NCBI RefSeq assembly: GCF_023856365.1
Contig: NW_026042795.1
Span: forward strand, 33,476-97,475
Source of the DNA: Brienomyrus brachyistius
Lineage: Eukaryota; Chordata; Actinopteri; Osteoglossiformes; Mormyridae
Direction of reading: 5' to 3'
DNA: 64,000 bases
The notes under the pieces are model-generated. The model worked only from the letters and a program-made list of their open reading frames with translations, did not search any database and was not told the DNA's origin. Of this stretch, positions 29,078 to 42,533 are shown in pieces. Made by a program: the position numbers and the translations under genes. Positions within the stretch are counted from its first letter, which is position 1, and each line of letters opens with the position of its first letter.

Positions 29078-30398
29078 CCCTAGAAACATTCCCACATTTT
29101 CATTATACCTCGTTTCCCATTTAGTCTGTCCAACATTTTTTCATATGAAGCTGCCTTAATCATCTCATTGGTCCATTCCTTTATATTGGGGATTGTTGAG
29201 GATTTCAAATGCCTTAATATTACCCTCATGGCAGTTGAGTCCCACCATCACAGCCTTAAACTGTTTATTATTCACCTTTGGCAATTCCACTCTATCTCCT
29301 AGCAGAGAGAGTCGGGTTTGCGGGGTAAAGTAAAGCCTAGCCATTTGTCCAGGAGACCAAGAACTCTACCCCAAAATGGATATACCTGAGAGCACTGTGT
29401 AAATGTGTAAATAAACCCCCATCTGCCTTCTAAAATTCCAACACTGATCAGTATTAATTAGTCCAGTTCTATTTAGTCTAACTAGTGTCCAGTACTATCT
29501 GTGTATAATTTTATACTGAATAAATTTAGCTTTTACTTCCCTAAAATATTTCCCCACTCTAGAAAGTATTCTTGACCATTCATCTTCTGCATTTTAACAC
29601 TCGTGACTCAATGCCTTAGTTGCAAAAACTTCCAAAAACTCCCTCCTCCTCCTACATCATACTTACTCTTTAAGTCTGATTATGACATAAACATCCCATT
29701 TACGAATAAATCCCAGAGAGTTTTCACCCCTTTGGGTTGCCATTGTTTCCATACTTTTTACTATTTGTATTTGAGGATTGTGCCAAATTGAGGAATATGG
29801 CTGCATGTCATGTGATACTTTAAGCTTCTTATGTATTTTGATCCATATATTTCTCGAAAAAGATATTATCGGGTTTGTGTTTCTTATATTGTCCCCCCAT
29901 TGTGACAGAATGTGCAGAGGTTGAAATAGTGAAGCCAAATTGCTCTCGATAGCTATCCAGTCCACATCAGAATTCACATTCTTCCAGTGATAGTAGAGTT
30001 TGGCTATTTCAAATGACATGCTATATAATCTAACATCTGGCAATCCTAGACCTCCCTTGTCTCTGGGCGAAGTAATTTTAATCCTAGGTTTATTCTTTCC
30101 CAACAAAAATCTTTTACTATACTCTCGTACTGTTCAAATATCCTTTCCGGAATATTAAATGGAAGCATCATAGAGAGATAATTAACTTGAGGCACCACAA
30201 CCATTTTAGTAACATTAACCTTCCCCCCATAAGGATAATTTCAATGCTTTCCATTTGTCCATATTAGGTTTAATTTTGTTCAATGAGGGTTCAAAATTCT
30301 GAATTATTATTTTGTCAATATATAAACAGGTTTAAATTTCATGTTTATAGTTCAATTTTATGTTATATAAACAAAATAATTTTAATACAGTGCATTTT
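29078..30398 (-). pseudogene. L1-like LINE remnant (mirror copy)
   Basis: The inverted copy of 11640..12960. The 147-residue C-terminal ORF2 fragment is at 29663..30106. Around 29390 the sequence differs from the left arm by a short replacement. Confidence 0.7.
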
Positions 30399-30812
30399 TT
30401 TTATTAATTCAACAGCACCCATGTTCAATCCACTTAAGTTTGGAAGGTGTATTGGAAGGTAACGTAGATATTTCTTAAGTGGGCATCCAGAGATATCGTC
30501 TCCCCTCCAAGCACCCCTTTTCTCCACTAGTTCTGTATGGAGCTCAACAGGAGGAAGAGGTAGATAAAGGGGTTAGTCTCAAACATAATGTAATAAAAAA
30601 TAAAGAGTAAATACAAGCGCCATGAAGCAGTATTGAGTTCCAGCAGGCCTTGACTTACAGTCAAGGCAGACATGCTAACAAAACAGCTTTACATTCCCAA
30701 TTCCAAACCATTAATGGGCAACCTTAGAGTGACGACGGCTAAAAAAAACCTTAGCTATAAGCAGGAATGAAACATTGTGAAAAGCCAAGACTCCACATGA
30801 AGGTAAATTTGA

Positions 30813-31372
30813 TCCTCCGCCTATCGCAGTAGATGCGTTCCAGACCCATCAGCGATAGGTGAAAATCCACGATACAGAAGGATCATATAATTTTTTTTTT
30901 AAGTTTAAGCCTTAAAATACCCCTCCCACATGCTTTAAACATATGTAAACTCATTAAAACACATATATCGGGCTATGTTAAATGTCGGGCTAAGGATATG
31001 AGTAACATAATAATAATAATAATAATAAAATAATAATTTTTAATATGTATACACACACACAACTTTCTCTCTATATATGTAATGGAATATATAAAAATAA
31101 AAACATATATGGCTCTTACACATTCTTTTCATCCTTCTTCATGTAGCGTACTGTTGATTCATTCAAACCATAATGGCGAACGCCGTCCGCATAACGCTTT
31201 CCTTCCCGAAGCACATCCAGAAGTTTTACCTTCTCCTGAATGGTCAACGTCTTCCATCGTAGGGCTTAGAACAAAACGAAAACAATCGGACCACAAACAA
31301 TGTACGGGATACGCAGAGAATTGTGAGGCGTCGGAGGAAAATCCGCGATATAGTGGGGAATCGCTGTAATGT
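30813..31372 (-). mobile_element. Tigger/pogo-like remnant (mirror copy)
   Basis: The inverted copy of 10650..11215, with a shorter ATT run. Just outside it, at 31404..31415, lies a 12-bp segment missing from the left arm. Confidence 0.6.
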
Positions 31373-31758
31373 GAATTCTGCCAATCCTGGTTTTCAGCAC
31401 CATGGACAGAAACCTGTCGTTTATAGGGACCTATTATGCCCATTTTCACTGTTCATAATTGGATTTTTATGGTCTGCTAGAATAGATTCACCCTTTTGAT
31501 AGGTGATATCCTAGAATCCAATATATTATTGCAGGGCTGTTTTCATTTGATGTTAACCAAATGTGATATATTTATTTTTACTTTTGATATCTCGTCCTTT
31601 TCCCCTTATCTGATAAGAGCCGCTGTCCGCTGAGACAAGCTGGTGTCTTTTTACTGCTCACTGAAAAGTGGGTGGTGCGGACATTGTGTATTACATCACA
31701 CTATGAGACAGTCACTGATTGGTGGGCTCTGAGGGGGCAGTGTGACCTGAAAATCATC

Positions 31759-32017
31759 CATCAATCAACCCAGGATGGGGGGCCAGCCCATCGCAGGGCA
31801 CACTCACACACCATTCACTCACACATGCTCTCCTACGGGCAATTTAGCAAGTCCAATTAGCCTCAGCATGTCTTTGGAATGTGGGGGGAAACCAAAGTAC
31901 CCAGAGGAAACCTCATGACGACATGGGGAGAACATGCAAACTCCGCACACATGTGACCCATGCGGAGACTCGAACCTGGGACCCAAAGAAATGCTAACCA
32001 CTGTACCGCTCCTGAAA
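31759..32017 (-). mobile_element. Truncated tRNA-derived SINE (mirror copy)
   Basis: The inverted copy of 10017..10275. Confidence 0.85.
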
Positions 32018-33779
32018 ATCATGAACCATTTTAAATATTGAAGTATTTTTGAAATATTTATTAATTTTAAATATTTATTAAATCAAAACATTGGGCAGTA
32101 TACATGTTATAGGTACTTATTAATGAATAAGCAATATAATAAGATTCAATTTTGCTTTCACTACTTAAAGCGCCAGAACATCGTATTTGAAAAATTCAAC
32201 AGCAATATCCCTTACCAGAAATCAGGAACAGGTTAAGAAAATCCACAGACTTCGTCGCGAGCAGTTTAATATACGAACTATTTCCTTCTACCCAACTCCA
32301 CACACAGCTCGCGCTTGTGTCTAATGCGCAGTGATACGAGTAGTGTACTTCGATAGAAGCCCGACATTTCTACGGCTGATATTTCCAAACCTGAACAACT
32401 CCCAGCAGAACTTTGATGAATAGATAGCATTAAGGCCCCTCTAAAATATCTTTTTATAGTTTTGGGGTGAACCTCCCATTTAAACGAAGTACATGGTGGT
32501 GCTCATGAATTTGAAAGCCTAGATGCCTCATCTCGCTTTTCCACAACGAGTCAGCAGCGCCACCATCTTGGAGCGATAATTAGACATAAACAAGCAACAT
32601 GTCAGGGTGTAGATGGAAAGATCTTTTAGCCATAACTTCTTTACTAATTAACGCATTTATATCTTACAATTATGTAGAATAAATAAACAAGCCCACCACT
32701 ACTGCCCCCCCCCAAATTTATGTAGTATTGCTCATAGTATTCTCAACAAAAACTAATGCTAGTATCCCGTCAGTGTCACAGGCAAGTAAACATGTTATGT
32801 ATCTTATTTGACCGTACCGCAGATTTTTTTACCTGTGAAATGTGGTTCCCTGTTTTCTAGTTTTAACATTCCTCATGTTGTTGCAGTTTCGAAAATAGTC
32901 GGTTCACTAAGTCATATCTATGAATCCTCTATTTCACAATTACCATGCCAACATCGCGTATCGCCCAAGGAGGCACACAGGGTTTCAAATCTATGGCGGT
33001 GCTGCCTACACTACTACCAGTCACATGACACAGGAGCTACCGAATACCCGCCAATCGGGAGCCGGCTAGATCAACCACGCCCACCCGTCACATAGAGGAG
33101 AGTGAGGCGAAAGAAGCGAATCAGTTTAAAAATGTCACCATTAACGCGGTATTTAGTAGTCTGGAGATATTTTACTTTAAGCAAGGCACAAAATAAAGTT
33201 GTAGTATTTGTAATAAAATTTGAAGATTAGCCATCCCCAAGGAGCTGACAGGAAAGCCAGGTACAGGTTTAGTCCTCCTTAATCAGCTTGTCGGTTACTA
33301 AATGTCGGCAAATAAGCTTGCCTTTTTCTGTGATTTTTTTTCAGTTTAATTGACACTTAAAGAAGTAATCTGAGACCTGAGATATAACATTAGCAACGAT
33401 GGTCATTTTTTACACTCATGGATTTTAACATTGAGGACGTGTGTCACATGTCATTTTCACATAGAGGGAGTTTAATTGTTTTTATCTGTGTCTGTGTGTC
33501 AACATATGTCTATTTAGTTATGTCACTGAAATGTATGATTAGTATTGACATTTCCATAGACTACTATGTTTTAATAAAAATGTATGATCCTTTGGGAGTT
33601 GGGCAATAGAACGGAATTGTAAAGTATCAATAAGAAATACTATTAATGAAGTAGCCGCCGTAACCTTTTGCTTTGTATGAAGTGTGCATACAAAACACAA
33701 ATAATGCAGTTGTACTGTTATGTATATAATTTAAAAGGTATACTTGCCAGCAAAAGATTGAGTTAATAAAATTAAATGA

Positions 33780-34078
33780 AAAGTATTAAGACCCCTTGTC
33801 ATTCATAGTATTATATACTTCTTAATTTTACAAAGACTTTTTTCCTATCATATTTTTTAGTTTTTGAAGTTGATAATCTGGAAAACTGCTGCCTGGGATC
33901 AACTATCCATTCTTGACTCTTGGAATAGGAATTGAAGTCGAATCAAACAGCCTTACAGCACCCTCTTGTGACATACAGTAATATGGAAAACAGAACAATT
34001 ACTAACTGAACGCAACATCCCCCCTTTACTTATGTATTCTTCTTCCTGCAGCAGCACTGTCTTCTATAAAAGTCACGC
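33780..34078. repeat. Dispersed block A (mirror copy)
   Basis: The inverted copy of 7956..8254 and a direct relative of 43219..43510. Confidence 0.7.
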
Positions 34079-34348
34079 TGTCACGATCGCGGTCGGGCGA
34101 AGCGGCGATCGTGCGGGCAGGCAGACAGGTGAAGTCGGGGCAAAACCAGGGATTTAATGGGCAAACGAGGACTGGAAAACATAGCACACCTACAAACATC
34201 AATGACGGACAAGGGAAACCGGGGAGACCAGGACTTAATACACAGGACTAATCAAAGTAACTAGACAAAGCTGGAGACGATCAGGGAAATACATGTGGGT
34301 AATCAGGGGGCGTGGCACACACGAGGAGCGGACGAGCCGGGCATGACA
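34079..34348 (-). mobile_element. Solo LTR (mirror copy), target duplication CACGC
   Basis: TGTCACGATC at one end and GGGCATGACA at the other, flanked by CACGC at 34074..34078 and 34349..34353. The unoccupied counterpart near 43500 has a single CACGC. Confidence 0.8.
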
Positions 34349-34362
34349 CACGCCTTACCTGT

Positions 34363-34723
34363 AACATCCATCCATCCATTTTCCAAACCGCTTATCCTAC
34401 TGGGTCGCAGGGGGTCCGGAGCCCATCCCGGAAGCAATGGGCACGAGGCAGGGAACAACCCAGGATGGGGGGCCAGCCCATCGCAGGGCACACTCATACA
34501 CCATTCACTCACACAAGCACACCTATGGGCAATTTAGCAACTCCAATTAGCCTCAGCATGTTTTTGGACTGTGGGGGGAAACCGGAGTACCCGGAGGAAA
34601 CCCCACGACGACATGGGGAGAACATGCAAACTCCACACACATGTGACCCAGGCGGAGACTCGAACCTGGGTCCCAGAGGTGTGAGGCAACAGTGCTAACC
34701 ACTGCACCACCATGCCGCCCCCC
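34363..34723 (-). mobile_element. tRNA-derived SINE (mirror copy)
   Basis: The inverted copy of 7311..7671, starting with the CATCCATCC tail on this strand. Confidence 0.9.
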
Positions 34724-35355
34724 CATAAATTCATTTTTCCATTTTTATTTTCAATAATATTGATGTTAACTCAGCATCTTATTTTCAATGTTGAAAAAGT
34801 CACTTTATATCAAGGTTTCGCCACCATTATTTTTTCAATATTGAAAAAATGACCAAAAATCAATTCAGTTTCAATGCTGATAATTTAACACTGACCATAA
34901 TTCAATGCATTTAACTATACTTCAACGCTGAAACAATAATATGATGCTATCTGGGCTATGAATAATTATTTCAATTTATATACAGATTCCAAGCCCATAT
35001 AGGTGATACACAGGTACGTAATGGGCGTCTTATGTCTGAGGTAGCCAGCTACTGTGTTTGATAACCCACCATCATAATAATAGTTTCCTTGCACTAGTAT
35101 AAACCAATTGATCCCTCTTGCAAGAGCTGGATACCTGTGGTATGAAACTGAATAAAATGTATCGTACCAGTCTTGGGGAAAACCAGTGAGAATCCACTGT
35201 GAAACAGCACTGCGCAAATTCTCATGTGTTCCTAATGACAAGGGCAAGACTGGTAATCAAATTAGCCTCTCAGCAGGAGTGTTAGTGTAAAAGCAGGGCT
35301 TATTGACACAGATAATAAAGCTTGTTAGAATGCGTAACATAATTATTTAGCTGGG

Positions 35356-36041
35356 CCCAGAAGAGGTGAGAGCTCCCCTAGTGGCTACAGGAGTGCATTT
35401 TCCCCAAAGCAGGTATAATGGATGGTGGTCTTATTGCTTTTAGACCACAACTTGGGATAGAAGAACAAATCAAATTATTTTCCTCATTTAATATTCAGAT
35501 TTTAATTGGGCTTAAATTTTAGAGCACAGTGTGTTCTAGGATGGTACGTTATGGATATTAGTCTCTACCACATTCTAACGCTATAAATCCGGACCTTTTC
35601 CTATGTTTGATTTGGTGGCTGCCAGGCGTTCTGAGTAGTATAGTGACTATGGTAGGCGTGTGATTCCCTAAGGAATTTTTTGTTCTGTTCTGTGTGGCAA
35701 ATACATATAATGCTGACATTTTTCCTGGAAGATTTGGGATTTTTCATCCCGTGCCTTAAGGTATTTCTCTCCAGCTCTAGGGAGTCTCCCCCGAAAACAC
35801 CAGTCACTCACTAGCCTTACACTTATGCTTGCTGACTTATTCAACACCATGAAGGATTAACAGAAAAACAGAAACCTATTAAAAGGCTGCACCATATCAT
35901 GATATGCAAATAAACATCCAGCATCATTGTTTCACAGGGAAGTACATTATTTATTGATAATTATAACCCTAACCCTTACTTCTCAGCTTGACAAACATAA
36001 GGTGCGGTGTGTGAACATGTGAACTGGTTGAAATGCAAGTG
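35356..36041. repeat. Dispersed block B (mirror copy)
   Basis: The inverted copy of 5993..6678 and a direct relative of 42534..43222. Confidence 0.75.
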
Positions 36042-38683
36042 TCTCACAGTCAATGCATAAGACTTGAGAGCCCTGACTTTACTTATATAGCCCACAACAT
36101 GTTTATGATTCATAAATAAATCTGGCCAGTAAATCGGTCTTTCATTTTCCACAGAATAAAAAAAACGATAATGTTATCCCGCTGATAATTACAAGCGCGT
36201 TTCACCCCCGGCACTGGCTGGAGACACAGGCAAAAGGCATACAATCTTATTGAGGTACAAAAATTATTCCATCTACTCTGCACTTCTGCATAACTTCCAT
36301 CATAGTGCCAGTTTTTGCGGTCAGCAAGTTTATTACTGTAAGCGCCTCCATAGTAGTGCCTCTGAGGAACTGAAACCAGACTTCCGATGGTGTCTCTCAC
36401 ATGCACATCATACATATATATATATATATACACTCACTCTTTCCGGGTCATTCACATGATTTGTGGTCAGCCACTATATGGGAGGCATTTTCAGGCATAA
36501 ATTAAGGGCATATTTACAAGTCGCACTAGTGTACCTATGTAAACGGTCACTGCATTGTGTTTTGGGGTGTTATCAGGTGTGTGTGGGGTGCAGGAGGAAG
36601 GGATATTACAGACGCCGTTGTCGTTCCCGGATTTTATTGAACCTGTTGGGAACAATAAGGAAAGGGGTAAACTTCATATGCTCTGGCCCTCTCGCTCTCT
36701 CTGCACAAAGTAAAACAATGTATATACTTATGTGTTTTCTATCCCCTGCTTATGATGAATAATAATTGATTTACTAACTCGGGGGACCCTGCCACTAGAT
36801 CCTCACCTCTTCCCATGTGTGCAATACACCAAAGGGAAGAGGAAATGAGGTCGGGACCCTTATAAAGGGGAAAAGACAGAGGGAGGGGCGATGCAGGACA
36901 AAAGCATCATGGGAAAGTTTAAAGGATATTGTACCCATCAGGTTAGACAGAAGAAGGAAAACAGAATCTTGTATAATTATAAGTTAAAAGTAAAATAACA
37001 ACCTGTTACACGTCACCTACACTTCAGACTTCATCCTCAAAATCAAAGCAGTATTAACACAAGCAACATGTTCCATCTCTTAAATCCAATCTAACATTTA
37101 AAAATAAAGTCTGTTTCAACTGGACTTTTATCTAAGAAAAACAAACATTTTATGTTCGAGTTGTTATGAAACTACTGAAACAAATAATTGGCTATACTGC
37201 AGTTCCGCTGTCTTGTTTGGCACCCTAAATTATGTCCTGCATTCTGTGGAAACAAATGAAGGCTGAGGAATGTTACGTAACACAGCTAGAATGCAAAAAC
37301 TCTATCTGGTGTAATTCAGTGCATAAAACCAATGGTCTTAAGTGTGGTGTCTTCTTCGTAACACTCCCTGACTTTTGTATCCATGACCATGAGATAGGGT
37401 GGGCTGCTTTTCTTCCTTCCTTTGACTAGTATTCCTCCCTTTCCTCCCAGCCTTGGTTGGTGGGTCAGGCAGCATCACCTTCTTTTAATAGACCCAGGTG
37501 TCATTTATCTTGAAATTAGGTTCAAGTGCAGAAAATGATCTAGTCTTAGACAATCTCTGAATTACAGAGAAATCTAATTTATTCTGAAACTGTGAGAAAT
37601 TGTTCATCTGTATTTTGCTGCATTGCTAATTGTTGATGTGTGTGCCCTCCTTGTGCAGTAAAGGGGAGATCACATGCAGAGCTGGTTTTCTGTAGTTTCT
37701 TAGCCTGAATTAAAATAAAATATTCTCTTCATATAGGAACCAAGTCTCTGGCTGGAAATTTCTACAAAAGGTCCATCTTCTTTTGCCGTATCAACACTTA
37801 AATGAGAAAAGCAGACAGGGACAGTATAGGTGACAGCAGTGACTGTCCTTCCATGCCATCCAAATGTCCAAGGGGTATGACCAGAGTACACATGTACAAA
37901 AAATTATATATCAAAAGCAAGTACCTTTGTTGAAACGTGAAGGTAATCGTTTACAACATAACAATTCCATCCTAAAAAAAAGAATTTGTCTGTGTATTGC
38001 CTAGGAACTGCTACAATGTTAAAATGGTAAATCCCAACCAACCAGAGCAAGAACTGACACGTTATTTAAGAACTGAAAGAAGGAGAAAATTGAAAACTTT
38101 CTTCGTGGGATCAATAACATATATGTTTTGTTTCCCACGGTCCTGTTACTAATTCAAATCTTAAATCCTGTACTTTGATATTTTGGGCTGAATGTAATGA
38201 CAGCAAATGTAACAGCTGCCTCAATGCAGGTGAAGGCAGCCCAGAGGGTCCAAGAGGTCAGTGGTCAATTACTGCATAGGGATCAAATCTGCAATCAGAA
38301 AATTACTGCATACATGCCTTTATATTACGGTCAAGCGGAGAGTCAGAGCAGTTTCCATAGAAACAACGTAAACAAACTTTACCGTTTGAAGCACAACAAA
38401 CTCTGAGTGAAAATGGCGCAGAGGTGAGTAGCTTGTTAGCTCTCCAAAATGTCTTTGAATTCTTCAACTGATGTTGTGCTACTTCGATTATTTAGCCTTT
38501 TATACTATAATGACATATAGTAAATGTCTATAATACAATAAAAAACATTACATATTTTTTTAATATTACATATTTTTTAACGTCATTTAAAGTGCAGTGG
38601 TTTTTATTGCTACTGTGGTTGCTAATATTTAAATAATGACAGACTATTTGGTTAGTAAATTCATCTCAAACATGCTAGTTTAG

Positions 38684-38986
38684 TAGGGCTTCCCAACCTT
38701 TCGATGTCCGCGGATCGGTTTCCGTCGTAGAAAAGTGTCACGGATGGGTAAGACGGCGGTATAATTTGGGGGTTCCCACGCCGAGCGGCGGGAGATTGAC
38801 GGTGTATACGGACATGCGGGGCTAATGGCGTATTTCCGTACATCAATACGGGCAGCTTTCTTTCCAAAACGGCGCGATCCCCTAATAAACGGGACGGCTG
38901 GCTCCTCTACCCCCGGTTGTCTGCCGCCCGGTGCAATACTCCGCGCGGACGGTACCGGAACACCGACCGGAAGTTGGGACCCCCTA
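38684..38986. mobile_element. CpG-rich hAT-like element (mirror copy)
   Basis: The inverted copy of 3011..3313. Confidence 0.4.
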
Positions 38987-39439
38987 CTGTACAGGGTGGT
39001 AGGTAAATTGTTAAAAAAAATTTGGGCCATTACTTTCGGAGTAGGCTAGATGCTTCTAAGTTTATCATTACATCTATTTACATTGTTACACAGGATTAAC
39101 ACTTTCAAATATTCTTAGCTTGGTTAGTGTTAACTCAGTTCTTGGTAGTATTCATCTGGGTATTCATTTGATGTGGAGCACAGTTGTTTCGTATTTGATT
39201 CTAGTTATAATTTGGTGACATTACTGTTTAATATGCTATTGCACTTACAGTATCGTGCATTTTACAGTCGATTTTTTTTGCAATCTTGCTCGCTGTTTCT
39301 TTTATTCTATGTGACCCCTGTAATTATTTATTATAATAATTATAACAATTGTATTTTCTGTATGGTTGAAGAATTTCCAGCTCTTTATTTATTTTATTAT
39401 CTCTCTTAAGTGCTGGTTAATCTCTCGTTTATTCCCCAG

Positions 39440-40010
39440 AGAGCGAATTGAGAGAGCTGATCGATGGACCAACACCCAACACTGGGAAGCCTGGAACCTG
39501 TGGGATGAAGTGATCAACTGGGGAGAAGGTGTGGAGGAGTTCTCACCAGTGACACTCCCCACTGTCCAGGCTGGGGGGGTTAAGGGGGGATTGGGGGGGT
39601 CTACTGATTTGGGTAAGGGAGGGGAGAGTGTGGGAAAGGATGGACTGCTAGCCAGCACTAGTATTTCATCTCAAAGTCTTCAGAGTAATTACGGCCTTTC
39701 ATCTGAAGACTGGGAAATTTATAAAACTTGCTACCTTAACAAAAAAAAGAAAGTCAGGAAGGACCGGACAAGCCGGGGGGAGGGTGAGGTAAGGGGGCAG
39801 AGTAGTGAGGAATATGTGGAGGTACCAGAGTGGGGAACATTTGAGGGGAAGGCCTCCAGGGTTGTGATGGAGGGGACAGAGGCTGGTATTAGTATGATGG
39901 ATATGCTAAATGGAGGTGAGGAGAATGGATGTGAGGTGGGAGTGAATGTGGAGGAGGTTAAGGAGGGAGAAGTACAGGGAATGCTGTGGAATATGTGGTG
40001 TCACAAGTAG
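39440..40010 (+). CDS. Trp-rich exon-like ORF (mirror copy)
   Basis: The inverted copy of 1987..2557. The acceptor CCCCAG is at 39434..39439 and the open frame runs to the stop at 40010. The W-rich and KKKK parts resemble 58487..58727. Function unknown. Confidence 0.4.
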
Positions 40011-40528
40011 GCAGAACTTGGCTAGAACCCATCCAGGAGGAAGACCTTGAGGAAGATGAAGAAACAGATGAGGAGCTTCAGGAAGCAGAAGACACTGATG
40101 CTGCCACAGTGGACAGTTGGCAGTGCATGGCAGCATATGTAGCCAGAATATGGCTGCAGACTTTACAGGAAGATGGACCTGAGGAAAATGAAGAAGCTGA
40201 TGTGGTATTCCAGCAGGCAGAAGATGCTGATGCTACCACACTGGTCAGGTTTCAGTGTATGGTGGCATCTGAAGACAGATCACAGCTACTGACTATACCA
40301 GAAGAAGGACCTGAGGAAGAGGACGAGACTGAAGTGATGAAGACAGATAAAACAAAAGAAGATGCCGATGCTGCCGAGAAGATCTACAGTGAAGAAGAAG
40401 TATCATTCCATGTGAATGCCGAAGATCTTTCTGAAGATGATACTGAGAAGAGCCACAAGAAGAAGAAGATGAAGTGGTGCTTCTTCTGCTGTCCCCTGCC
40501 CTTCAGAAGAAGTAGCAAGAGGCAGTAA
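39986..40528 (+). CDS. Acidic repeat protein with CFFCC tail (mirror copy)
   Basis: The inverted copy of 1469..2011, identical in protein sequence. It overlaps the preceding ORF by 25 nt in another frame. Intactness in both arms suggests recent duplication, not necessarily selection. Confidence 0.4.
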   Translation: MEYVVSQVGRTWLEPIQEEDLEEDEETDEELQEAEDTDAATVDSWQCMAAYVARIWLQTLQEDGPEENEEADVVFQQAEDADATTLVRFQCMVASEDRSQLLTIPEEGPEEEDETEVMKTDKTKEDADAAEKIYSEEEVSFHVNAEDLSEDDTEKSHKKKKMKWCFFCCPLPFRRSSKRQ

Positions 40529-40961
40529 ATATAAGGTTGTGAATTCAGGTTTACAAATGACTTAAAGCAGTAATATAACTGCATTATTGACACCTTCACA
40601 ATGCACTTGCAAAAAAAGCATAACACATTATAGCCTTGTTTATTATGGATTAATGGCCGATATAATGTATTATGAAGATATTTATTGTGTATATATAGAT
40701 CAGAGCATTCATAATGCATTATCAGCATAGCTATGTGTTATGCCTTTGTATAAGTATTTACAGCCGTGTTTTTTATACTTTTATAAATGATTTATAAGGC
40801 ATTAATTGGGTATGTATAATGCAGTTATATGACTGCTTTAAGTAAAGTTAAGTAAAGTGTTTATTTTCTTTTTCTTAGAATACCCGTGTTAGAGCCCTGC
40901 ATTGGGACTGGGATCCCGCGGGACCCAACGGAAAGAGATACTGTTTAAGTGTTAATGTAGC

Positions 40962-41172
40962 TATAAGATACGATAGGATAAGATATGCTAAGTTAAAATA
41001 TAAGATAGGCTAAGACGAAATATATTAATATAAGCTAAGTTGAAATATAATAAGATAAGATAGGTTAAGTTATATGATAAGATAGGCTAAGTTAAAATAT
41101 AATAAGATAGGTTAAGTTAAGATATAAGATGGGTTAAGTTAACATATGATAAGGTAGGCTATGTTAAGATAA
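40962..41172. repeat. AT-rich minisatellite (mirror copy)
   Basis: Units of the TAGGTTAAGTTAAGATA type, the inverted copy of 812..1022. Confidence 0.8.
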
Positions 41173-41983
41173 GAGATTTGCAATAAAACATATTTACTTT
41201 TCAAACTGTGTCTTTGTCATCTTTTCAGTGTTGTGTCTGTCTTTGTTTGATAATTTTGAATTGTTAATTTATATCTGAGACTCTCCTAAATGTCAATAAG
41301 CAGAGACGGAGGAATGGGAGGAAGGTACAGTTAAGTATAAATGATAAAGTATCAAAATCACAGTGTTGCCTTATTTTGACGCAGAGAAAGTAATTTCAGT
41401 GTTACTACCACATATGAGTTAACGGCTGCAAATGTTGGTGTTAGAAGTGCCGGTAAATAATGCGGCGTAAGTTTAACTCCGGTGTGTTTCTGAAAAACAC
41501 GCAGCCTTCTGCCTGCTGTCATTCGTCGCACGTGTAGGAGGCTATTCTGGTAAGTAACAGGTAAAGTTGTCATTTAACGTAATGCTAACGTGCATTACCA
41601 GTTAGTAAGTGTTTTACTATATCACACACCTTACGTCCTTTATAGTTTTAGCCCGGTGCACTCTGTATCCATGCTAACTAGCTAGCTAATGTTAACATGA
41701 CGCAGTACAGTCTTCCAGCTTGGGGATTCCCACCCCTGTCCGCGGCCAGTATTCCGCAGGGGGGTTTGCGGAGGTGTTGGTTGCAAATGCAAACGATCCC
41801 TTCATGTTCATGCGTTGTGTCCTAATGTGTAAATAAAAGATAACTATCAAATTCAATGTTCATGTCCTATTATACTAGATAAGACTGTAAAATAGTTTGC
41901 CCTGCATATGGATGCCATGTAGTCAGAGTATGATCAAGACAGGGTGTGAGTGTGGAAAAAAGACAAATGTAACAGTATTTGAG

Positions 41984-42533
41984 GGAAGAGTGTGAAGGAG
42001 GGAAATGTAGGGAGAAGGAGGTTCCTAGGAGCTCTGAGATGTGTTTAGCTGTAATAAATCTGAAATATAGCTATATGACATAGTTTTTGATAAAACCAGC
42101 ATTTATTTTTTAGGTTTGTCGAGCTCCGTCAAAACAATTAGAACGAGTTCATTATGTAACTGGAACCCCTCTCACATGTAAACACAGTGACACACTACAG
42201 CATTGGTTTGTTGTCTGAGGCTATGATACTGACCACAAACACATTCTCAAATTTCACTGCACCAATCATAGCATATGCAGGCAGAAAAATGATCGCAAAA
42301 AACATTCAGCATTAGACTCAAAAACCGTCTGTAATGTCTGTGTTTATCCAGTGGACCATAAATTAAAATAAGCTTTCCTATTTCAGTTTCTTTTAGATGT
42401 TATAAAGTAATAAATAAACAATCATAATAATTAAACCATGTATTACTGACTATCGGACAACTTCAACAAGTTACCACATGGATGCAAAATCAAAGATATT
42501 CATTTGCGCCTGGCACTAACCATGTATTCACTT
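41984..42533. other. Sequence outside the palindrome, nothing recognised
   Basis: AT-rich single-copy-looking DNA (within this window). No open frame of interest, RNA gene or repeat signature seen. Confidence 0.6.

Larger units (their letters stand above)
28906..41983. repeat. Right arm of giant inverted repeat (palindrome)
   Basis: The reverse complement of 1..13134. The match stops or leaves the window at 41983 (AACAGTATTTGAG pairs with the first bases of the window), so the outer boundary may lie further out on the left side. Stretches 32018..33780, 34724..35355, 36042..38683 and 41173..41983 hold only the mirrored unrecognised DNA. Confidence 0.95.

Noticed and set aside
1..41983. A single 42-kb element with 14-kb terminal inverted repeats (a giant new transposon).
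   Set aside because: The internal boundary at 13135/28905 is matched by an independent Polinton end at 50873, and the outer arms contain ordinary nested repeats. A 15.8-kb Polinton inside a palindrome explains the data better.
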